Below are positions 1 through 10,600 of a stretch of 64,000 nt of DNA, in pieces. The DNA comes from Lottia gigantea (Eukaryota > Mollusca > Gastropoda > Lottiidae): positions 96,738 to 160,737 of the forward strand of contig NW_008708227.1 in NCBI RefSeq assembly GCF_000327385.1, written 5' to 3'. The notes below the pieces were generated by a model. That model worked only from the letters and a program-made list of their open reading frames with translations, was not told the origin of the DNA and did not search any database. Made by a program: the position numbers and the translations under genes. How positions within the stretch are numbered: position 1 is the first letter of the stretch; every line of letters starts with the position of its first letter.

Positions 1-89
1 GGCGGTTGAAAATTAACAATGTAGTTTGCATTAAGTGGTATTTCACTCGCCCGAGGCAGATACCCGAACCGGTACCTACTTCTCAAATG

Positions 90-280
90 CTGTAATGGTA
101 GATATTAAGATATTGAGAAACGGGGAATATGTTTGATATTCATGAATATAATTACTTTCTGGGGATGTGAATTGTTGCCACTACTGTAATGGTAGACCTT
201 CAGATATATCGGGGAACGGGGAATATGTTTGAAATTCTTGAGTCTTAGTATTTTCTAGGGATGTGAATTAATGTCACTCC
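90..280. repeat. Two-copy tandem repeat, 94-bp period
   Basis: CTGTAATGGTAGA starts at 90 and again at 184. Both copies continue with GGGGAATATGTTTGA.ATTC.TGA and GGGATGTGAATT. The rest of 1-980 shows no coding that I can support. Confidence 0.75.
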
Positions 281-520
281 GCCAATATTAATAGAGATTG
301 AAGCATCACCCAGTGCGTTTGCATGACAGAGAGAAGGATTAACAAATAGTGACAATTCCCATGATATTTTCTTGACATAAGTAAATAAAAAAATCCAAGC
401 AACATAATAGTGAAAAAATTAATAAATTATTCATCCGAATATCAAGTTTACAACTATTATAATAGCTTACACAATAAGGAAGATAATTATCGTGTCGCGT
501 TTCAAAAAGCTAAACAATCC

Positions 521-890
521 TGTAGCCAGCCAGACTTGATTGTTCGCGGGACGGCCAAGTAATATATCCAAATGGGCATAGTGTTTAGTTGCAGTATTGG
601 AATTGGTCGGTTATCAGAATTTTTTTAAGGGGCAATTAATTTTTTTCCGAGGGGGGGGGGGGGGGGGATTTATTAATGGACGTATACTACCTTCCCCCAT
701 TTCCCTTAGTCATGTATCACGGAAGTTCGTAAGCGATATGAACGTACGGCCAATCATTACACGCGCAGCCAAATTGTTTGCAGTCTATCTGTCGAGGGCT
801 CCGATTCGTTGTATTCGCTAGCGCAAAATCCTATCAAATCGCTATTACAGTCAAGGTATTAGAAGCAGTTGGTAATAGCTTGTGATTATG
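521..890 (+). repeat. Dispersed repeat fragments and a 17-base G run
   Basis: CTGTAGCCAGCCAGACTTGATTG, AAGTAATATATCC and GTGTTTAGTTGCAGTA at 521-600 recur in the same order at 6695-6780. A second piece at 808-890 (ATTCGCTAG, GTCAAGGTATTAG, GTAATAGCTT) recurs at 18170-18275. A run of 17 G lies at 651-667. Confidence 0.55.
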
Positions 891-984
891 TTTTTATCCA
901 ATTCTGTGCCAACAGAGGGATCGTACCACGAACTCACCAGCGAAGGGTTTACTTCGGGTAAACTCTGCATTATACATAAGAAGA

Positions 985-1360
985 ACATTAAATATCATGA
1001 AACAGAATTGAATAATATAAACTCTAAAATGATACTAGATATTATGAAACAGAATTGAATATATAAACTCTACAAGATAGTGGACCATAGCCATATACGC
1101 CCACCACGGCATGCGGATGGTAAATATTCAAGATTTTGGGACAGGGGCAACTCTGTTCTAACGGTCGAAAATATTTCATCAAAAAATCTAGTTTTAGAGC
1201 GTTTACAAGCGAATGTTGACGGACAGACGGACCGACGGACGGACCGCCGGACGGACCGACGGACCGACGGACGGACGGACAAGGGTGCTGACAATATACG
1301 TCCACACACAGGCGTATAAAAATGATAATATTAGATATCATGAAACAGCATTGAAAACAT
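985..1360. repeat. Tandem host repeat split by an ATACGCCC/GGCGTAT element
   Basis: The phrase ATATCATGAAACAGAATTGAA or a close variant occurs at about 993, 1042 and 1336, followed in the first two by TATAAACTCTA. The third copy is separated from the others by the mobile element at 1095-1317, which appears to have landed inside the array. Confidence 0.6.
1095..1317 (+). mobile_element. Short ATACGCCC/GGCGTAT family element with GGAC simple repeat
   Basis: It begins ATACGCCCACCA and ends CACAGGCGTAT, an inverted pair. An array of GGAC/GGACC units fills 1216-1281. Open frames here on both strands are products of the simple repeat and are not called as genes. Confidence 0.75.
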
Positions 1361-1668
1361 CATTATAATAATGAAATCTGATTCTAATGACATTATATAC
1401 ATGTACATGTATTGTACAGAACAGGGCAGGAGAAGATTCTGTTTTTGACATTTCTGACGTTTCAATAAAAAAATCACTACACACTAGATTTATCAACCTT
1501 AGAGATTTTTCTTTAAAATCCACAGGTTCTTTTCTTGTTATTCTTTGTGAAACTTGCAGAAACTGACCGCGAAGACCGTGGATGCTGATTGTAGTAGCCC
1601 AAACATAAAAAACCAAAAGAAACATGTAATTGTCTTTTTAGATATGTTATATTAGTCAATCTATATTC

Positions 1669-4600
1669 TTATTTAAAAATTTTCTTCACTTTAAAAACTG
1701 ATGTCGTCTTCATAATTTCACCATTGGTTGGTAAAGCCCAACAAGTAATGTTTTCTTCTGTTAGAGGATGGATTCTCTCGACTAGTTTGGCCTTTGATTC
1801 TAATGCGTATCCATTTAGTGATGTGGTTAGAATCCTGGTATTTGGACGGCGGTTATCGGGTTTTCGACTGTTGAGGTGATGTATAAACATTCCTAAAAAA
1901 TTGCAAACATAATTCATTAACACTTTGACTAATACCAAAGTAAATAATTTAACATTTCTTGAAGATTATGGCTATAAAGATATATCACGTGATATCAATA
2001 TCGGCAACAAAAGTGATTTTTGTATTTATTTTGGCAACATTTGGCCATATTGCATCTTGTCCACATTTTACCGACAATGTTGTCATGTGTACTGTACTAA
2101 ATTAAGAAAGAATGTCGATTTCTAAGAATTGCAAAACTATATTGTGCGGTAAACTATAAAGAGATGAAATTTAGAAAGAATAAATTAACCATAATTTATG
2201 AAAATTTACTAAAGATTCTGATCTTACCCAGCAAACCTGTGGTAGCTGGCGACAGTTTCTCTTCTCGGGAAATACCAATATTAAAGTAGTGTCCGTTATG
2301 TCTTGGATTATTAGAGATGTGTACCATCATACCATTCTTAAACTCTATATTAACCCTCCTTCCACCAATAATTTCCACGCTAGCTTCTTGATACACCTTT
2401 ATCTTAGAGATATTCCAGTGAAAAGTCTTGTCTCCAATGTATACAAAATGGCGCTTGAACACCATTTTTAACTTACCGGTAGCGACACCAACTTCAGTTA
2501 TGAACATAGCTGACGTTTGAGGATCTTTGTGAATTTGGATGTTGATTCTTAAATCTGCAATTTAAGTTAAACCAATACATATATTATATGCTAATTTGAA
2601 AGACACATGGTCTTGTATTCTTCAAAATTTGCTGATTTGCGAGAGTACGTTTGCTTTCCTTGCTTCATTGATGGTAAGCTATATTGTATTTACTTTAATT
2701 TGAAGGTTTGATTGTCAAAGGTCTGCACGACCCGGGGTATTGCTACCTTTGGATGAATATAAATATATCCCAGTTATTCAACAGTCTTTACAGCTTACAA
2801 GAATACGACTACCAACACGAGGTTTTAAAAACGATTGCTACGCCAAGACGTATTAGATATCACATACTTATCTCTGGGTCACGGAGTAGCTGTATTATGT
2901 CATTATTACTACCAAGTATATTAAAACAGACCGGATATTCCACATGAGGTGACTGAATTACAAAATGAGGATCTCGACCACCTGTAATGGAAAGCATCAG
3001 CACTTTATATGGACACCTGCTATATATATCGAAAGGATCACTTTGCTGTCTTAAAAACCAAACCTTTTGGTATACCAGTAGTGAAAGAATGAGGGAGACA
3101 GTAACCACAACATGTGAGATGCAAGACAGTAACAGTGGCGGAGCCAGGTTTACGTCCCAGGGGGGGACTCTTCGAGAGAAACACTATTGTTATTGGCAGA
3201 GTATTTTCTTTCCAGAACACATGATACTACCCCCCTTAGGAGATCCACAAGTATTCAGTTTAATTTATGGGATGGGCTATCAATTTTAAAAAATACAGTT
3301 ATAGTATAGGATATTCGGGCAAAGATATGATTTCATTTTTAAATTCCAAAAAAGAATAATAAAATCGGGCCGTTCAAAAAAATTTTTTTTTAATGCCTTG
3401 CCCGAAAAACTAGCCTTCGGGGCTGCGAAAGACGCTATAGGCAGACTGCCGACCCCACCCCCTCACTAAAATGGCCATAACTCGGCCAATTTTGACCCGA
3501 GAGGTACAATTTTTGTTTGTAATGATAGCTTATCATTTCCTCCATCTATTTCAGTAGAAACCGGGATTTCTAACTTTTTTCAAACTTTGGCCAAAATCGA
3601 CTTTGAAGTTGTACCCTTGATTTCAAGAGGAAAATCGCTTATATTTTGGTTTGGGAAAAAAGTCGGAGACAGAAAGTGCTGTAACAGGCAGAGTTTTCAT
3701 GATAGGAGGCTGAAATTTGGAACACAACAACTTCAGTGCAAATTTCAACTTTCCAGCTCTGATAGTCTTCGAACGGCAGCCTGTCAAAGTTTTGGTCTTC
3801 ACTCAAACCAGTGCAATGGGACTCTATAGGCAGACTGCCGACCCCCACCCCCTCACTAAAATGGCCATAACTCGGCCAATTTTTACCCCAGAGGTAAAAT
3901 CTTTGTTGCAAACGAAAGTTGAACATGTCTTCTATCTATTTCAGTCGAAAACAGAAATTCGTATTTTTTTAAATCTTTCGGGAAAATCGACTTTGAAGTT
4001 CTACCCGAATTTTCAAGAATATGCCCCCCCGCCCCCTCCCTGTGGCTCCGCCACTGGACAGTAACCACATCAAGGGAGAGGCAATACTTTTACCATAACA
4101 CGGGAGAAGCAAGACAGTAACCACAATACAGGAACTAGACAGAAACCAATACTCGGGAAAGGCAAGCCAGTAACCACAGCACTATAGAGAGACAGTAACC
4201 ACAACAAGAAGAGGCAAGACAGTAACCATAACACAGGAGAGGAAAGAACTTACCCTCACTAATGAAACGACTTGGTGGCTTCAGTGATTTTCGTTCTGAA
4301 AAAATATAAATCATTTTTTATCTTACTAATCGACCTAAGCAAACTTACGTTAATAAACTAGTGTCCAAAAGAAACGATACCACCTGTTTGCAACGACATA
4401 AAAGAAAAACTAAACAATGCAGAAGTTTAGGATTGGTGTTATGCTTTTGAGAAATCCTTTCACAACATCTGTACAAAAATTTCATTTCAATAAAATCTGT
4501 ACAACCAATATGACAAGCCTTTAAAGATGGGTGGGGTCAAAAAAAGAAAATTTCGTTAGAGCACTGATCACAGAAACAACGGGAAATGTCACACCACACG

Positions 4601-7600
4601 TCACAAAGTCAAGTCAATAGCGGGTATGTCCACCGTGAGCATCAATACATGCCAGAACACGCCTACGGACTGATGCCGTCAAACGTCTGATGACGTTGGG
4701 AGTGATTCGTTGCCATTCCTCGAGAAGACATCGTTCCAAGTCTTGGACGTTGACTGGAGGCACACGGCAAAGTCGGATTTGCCGACCGAGGTGGTCCCAT
4801 AAGTGCTCGATGGGATTCATGTCCGGTGAACATGCGGGCCATGGCAAAACCTGTACGTTGGCGTTGGCAAGGAAGTTCTGTGTCAATCTTGCTGTGTGTG
4901 GCCTTGCATTGTCATGTTGGAAAATGGAGTCCACGAGGTCTGTTGCTGAATAAAGGGCACCACAACAGGCCGTAGGATGTCATCAATATAACGCTGTCCA
5001 CGAATTACGACAAGCCTCGTTTTGACGTCACCACATATGCCACCCCAAACCATTAAACCTCCACCTCCAAACGACCGGACCTGTTGGATAAAGTTAGGCG
5101 CCAAACGTTCACCAAATCGTCGGTATACAAGCTGCCGTCCATCGTTTTTGAAGATGAGGAATCTGCTCTCATCAGAGAACATAACACGTGCCCAGTCCCG
5201 CCGTTGCCAACGTCGAACTCGCCTGGTCCAGATCAGTCTGTTGTTCCGGTGTCGAGGCGTCAGGAGCGATCCGCGGTAGGGATGACGTGGCCGGATACCA
5301 TACTGCCGTAGTCTCCTGTAGACGGTCTGTCGACTGATCCTGTGTCCCAGTGCTGTAGCCGCCGTGGACGTCGCTGTTACGGTGCGGTTCCTCAGGTGTA
5401 ATACCCGGATGTACCGAACTTAATGGAGCGTGGTTACTCGTGGTCTTCCACTCCTGGGCCTGTCTGACGTCTGACCTGTCTGACGTAACCGCTGCATCAA
5501 CCTGGTGATAGTGATGCGTGCGCAGCCTAACCTTCTGGCGACGTCGACGTGTGTCGCTCCTTGTTGGACCATTCCAACGGCTCTCTCTCTCTCGATGGCT
5601 GTCAAAAGTGGCATATCTTGTGTTCTTTTTGTTGCTGTGATATCAACGTGTCTGATCAGCCGTTTTATACAGTTTTTATGCACGTGCAGAACATGCTAGA
5701 CAGGGAAATGTCACTTTCACGAAATTTACGTTTTTTCCCGGAAGTGATGACGTGTTCCCGGTATTTTTATCGACTATGCTGTGTTTGGGATGTGCAATAC
5801 GAATTGGCATGTTTTCATATTAGACAATTCACTTAGTAAAAAACAATTTTGAAAATAAGTTGGTATCGTATCTTTTGGACACTAGTTTACTTCAAAATGA
5901 CAATATCACTTAAATGGACTAAAATATTTCCAGGCTACGAACTCTCTAAAATCAAGTTTTATTATTTCCGCTATTTTGTTAACGAATAAAACAATGAAGA
6001 AAATACATCCCAAAATAACTGCAATATTAAATATAAAAATTTTATATGAAAGATAGCTTGCCTGGAAAGGTAACACGCGCCTACTGGCAGCTTTGTTTAA
6101 ATTCGTTTAAATTTGTTTAAACTTTTGGCAGATCAGCAAGCATTACCAGTATGAAATATTCAACCTTTAGTCATACACTTCTTTCAGACGATATAATTAA
6201 AGGGACAGATGCCATTGTAAGGGATTTGGGTCCTGAATATATGTAATTGGTCTTCAGAAGTACTAGAAATGTACGAAAAACGCCGAATTCCTTCAAAAAT
6301 ACCTCAAACTAGGAATTTCACTTTCTATTTCTATAGATACATTTCTATATATGGCAGCGACTCAAGAAAAGACGGCTCGTCTATTAAACTTTCATACCGG
6401 ACTTAAGAACTATAGGATCTGCATTGTGTAGCTCTAGGGGATTAACAGAATTCAAACTGTTGATATTTTCACCATAGTAACCGTCGGTAGAGGCATCAGC
6501 TAACATAACTGTTATTGGTGTCACTACATTATACTGAAGAAAAACAAAGACATGTTTAAAGGGGATTAGTCACTGAAAATATTTTAGCAATTTTCAGACT
6601 AAATATTTTAAAACAATGTCTATATAGTATATAATGCAGTATGAACGCCTGAAATGGATTATCTTCAGACATGCAAAGATGATTTGCTACCCATGCCCGT
6701 AGCCAGACTTAATTGTTCGGAGGAGTAAGTAATATATCCGTATGGTGTTTAGTTGCAGTAACGGGACTTTTTTAGCCCTTTTTATGCACCCCTGTAGCAA
6801 CGGACCTGTTCTTACCTTCGAAGCCATTCTTTGAAGTCTTGTGTTAATTCGTTTTCTCTCAGTAGAATCTAACGCTAGTTGATGTTGTCTTATCAAATTT
6901 TCAATCATTAAATATGACCAGATCCTATCGATCATACCATCATAGTTACCATTGTATTGAGGCGATGATTTAGTTAAAGAAATATTACCAGATCTTCTCA
7001 GTCCATCAACTCTGCTCTCTAAATATTTATAGTTTGAAATCCTCTGAGCTGTTTGAAGTCGACCAGTAACGACCAACTCAGAACCACGGTAGTAATTTCT
7101 TAGATTTTGTCTGATCAAATTATAATTGACTTGGTGTAAACCATTCAGATAATACCTAAACTGTATTGCGGACATGACGCTTGGGGATATTTCATTATAG
7201 AAATCGATTATTTTTGCTGATGCAGATGACCCATCCAAAATTCGTCTGCTAATACCAAAATTTTCCGCGGCCAGACTTCGAGTTAAATGCCAATCAGCAT
7301 CTTTTCCAAACGCAATGGTAAATATTGGTACATCATATTTATTAGTTGCTCTTGTCAGTTCCAGAATTCTGCGAGTATCGGATATACCGGAAGTTGAGTG
7401 ACCGTCTGTCAGGAAGAATATAAAGGATTTGTTACTATTTTTAGAATATTCGTTGATGTATTCAATTCCACCCAATATAGCCTTGGAAATATCAGTATCT
7501 GAAACATAAATATCAAGATATTCAATTAAAATAACTATGATAACAGCTCAAAAGGTGAAAGTTTGCAGTAAAACCAAAACTAGTATGACTAAATTTATTG

Positions 7601-10600
7601 GCAAGACAAAATTTGGCAAAATAGTCGTCTTATCTAAGCACTGTCTATGCATAAATTGTAGCCTATTGGAATAGATGATGTATTTGTTTGGATATATGTC
7701 TAGCTTCTTGCGTAAATCAATCCAATTGTCCTCAGGTTATCTGAGATTATTATCTTTTAAGCCACATGATGGGAACATTAAGAATCATAAACAGTGGCGG
7801 CGCCATTGCGCTTTGCACCCCCAATTGTACCCACAATTAAAAAAATTTAATGATTTTTATACGTTTTTGCCCAAAAAAATTCTTGGGAGAACCCTCTTAG
7901 AGGCTCCATGAGAGGATAGCAATGAGACCCCTCCACAAAGTTGCCTCATTGTGAATTCAATCCCACTGAGTGCCCCCTATTTGTACTCCCAGTCTCTGGA
8001 GGCTGGCGCCGCCACTGATCTTAAGTCAATCAAGAAACAGATTCTGCATTACCGCCAGCTGGTTTCAAGGCATTGATGTATTTGATAGCATTGCCTATCT
8101 TTGACCCCGACACAAACGCAGTCCTTTTGTAAAGGGAAATGTGCTCGGAAAAGAGCATGATATTGAATCTATCAAAGCTTTTAATTGTCTTCAGTATGGT
8201 GGACATAGCTTTCTTCAATTGGTTTAACTTATTATTGTTGGCCATAGAACCACTGATATCCAGCAGAAATAACACGTCTTTGGGAACTGGTTTAGAAATC
8301 TTTGGTGAGAAGTAATGAATGTAATAATCTCTCGACATCTAAAAAGAATAATAATCAAAAGAATCAATAATTTCAGTAACCCATCTAGCAAATATAGCCT
8401 ATCATAGAACGTTGCCTCAAGCTGGAACTCGTGGGGTAAGTCTTGCAATGTTTTTAAATACGACACTCATTGTTGGTCTACAAATGTTTATTAAAATCAG
8501 GACTTTGCCTTACTCTATAGAGCATAAAACATCAAATTTTCCCAAAAGACATCATGGAAGGACATTCCCATTATTAGACAATCTACATGTATACTCTAAA
8601 GATAGCTTGCCAGGCAAGGTAGCCTACTACCAGCTGTCAGAAATGATAACAAAGTCTGTAGTGGTCTTATAATATCTATCCGATTGTTACTAATTTCAAG
8701 ATTTACTGAGATCAATATAAACATGCATACTAAGTTTCATCAAGATGGGATCACAATTCTAGCCTTTATCGAGCATACAAGGCAAATTTAACGCATTTTT
8801 ACTAAGTCACGGGCAATATGTTTGAAAGCGTTCACCGATTATTACCAATTTCGAACTTGACTGAGGTCTTATCAATATCTACAAGCATACTAAGTTTCAT
8901 GAAGATCGGATAAAATTTTTAGCCTTTATCATGCATACAAGCCAAATTTGAAGCGTTTTTACTCAGACAAGGGCAATAACTCTGAAACCTTTCATCCGAT
9001 TATTACCATTTTAGAACTTGACCAAAATGGCAATACACGTCCACATTTCCCTAATCTCCCTTTTCTCAATTTCAGACCACACTATCTGACTCATTACAGA
9101 TTAAGTCTCTCTCCAAAGCTATATTGTTTTTCACAATATCCAAAGAGAAGTGTAGGCTGGGAGCGTGAGATAAGGTACATGTTAAAATAAAGCCCAATGC
9201 CATGGAAACAATAGACATCAGTTTGGAAAATTTCATTGCCATTTCAAAGATATATCTGTGACATCAAACCTACCAAAATATCTCCAGCATCCAAAAACGA
9301 ACCAAGGAAATACTGTAGTGTCATCACACCTTTAACGTCTTGAGATGTTTTCTTGGTAAACTTTTGGCTGAATTCTAGTATTGTAGATTTTTCTGCATTC
9401 ACAACAATATCGTGTCTTCCATCTACAGGACGGTATTACAACATATAAAATAAAACCTTGGCAATTTTCAATCAAAGTTCTGGACATCAATTCCTCAATG
9501 ACAAATATTGACAATAACAGTTATTGACTTTAATGGAAGTCGACAAGAAACATTTGTCTGTCTGATTTATGCATAAATATCCGAACAGTAGGCTTATTAG
9601 CTCAAATGTTCCATAAACAACCAATGATAGTCATTTTGTACTAATTTGGAACACTTTCATTAAGACCAAACCTTGTCTCAGAAACAATAGTTAACTCTGT
9701 GGATGAGCACTGGATGCCCGAGATGTCGTAGAAATAGGAGCCATACCAGATAAATGAATTGGCAACCAGCTCTAAATGAGTCAAAATGTTACCTTGAAAA
9801 CAATGATCATTAGATAACAGATATGCTTTGATAACTCGACGTGGTTCCTTTATAACAGTTCGAACATATATATTACGGACTGGATGATTGGGTGTTATAT
9901 AGATAGGACTGGTAAATTGTCCATCTCGTCTTTGTAATAATTCCATGTACGTTACATTGAAAGTGACGCGCGTTAGACCCTGTACATGTTCTCTTACTAT
10001 AAACCTGTTGCTGTTAGTTGGGCTAAAAAAATAAGATAAAGGTATACGGTATATACACAAGTCACACTATTTCATTTCATATACTCATTCCAAGGACTAT
10101 GCTAAATACTATACTTAGCAGTGACTCATTCATATTTCTTGTAAAAAAGGATGCGCTACACGCTCGAAACATTTCAAGTCATATTCTCATTAATGTTACT
10201 TAAAGATATACTACTTCTTAAGATGACCATAAAATTGAAATTTTTAAACTTGGCCAAAAGAGTCTTTATAAATCAATGAACTGGCATGGTGTTAAAACTA
10301 TAAGACATAATCCCTCCATAATCCAATAAATCTATAAAACTTAGAAAAATTATCCAATAAACAAAGTAATTTTGAAACATTCTTAGCGGAAGGAATCAAA
10401 ACTAAAACTTTGTCATCAAGTGAATATTCATCAGTTGCACCAGGTGCCATGACTAAAGAATAGAATCTCAGGACGATATATCAATTAAACTAAATAATTA
10501 TTGAAACAGAGTTCCAAGCATGTTTCAAAATTACTTAGTTATTAATAAATTATTACTTATTGTTATGGATTTATTGGATTTATAAAGGAATTCTGTCGTA

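Noticed and set aside
1042-1341. Overlapping open frames on both strands around the GGAC repeat
   Set aside because: They are low-complexity translations of a simple repeat within a mobile element.
5022-5836. Plus-strand open frames across the Tc1 element
   Set aside because: They are antisense shadows of the transposase.
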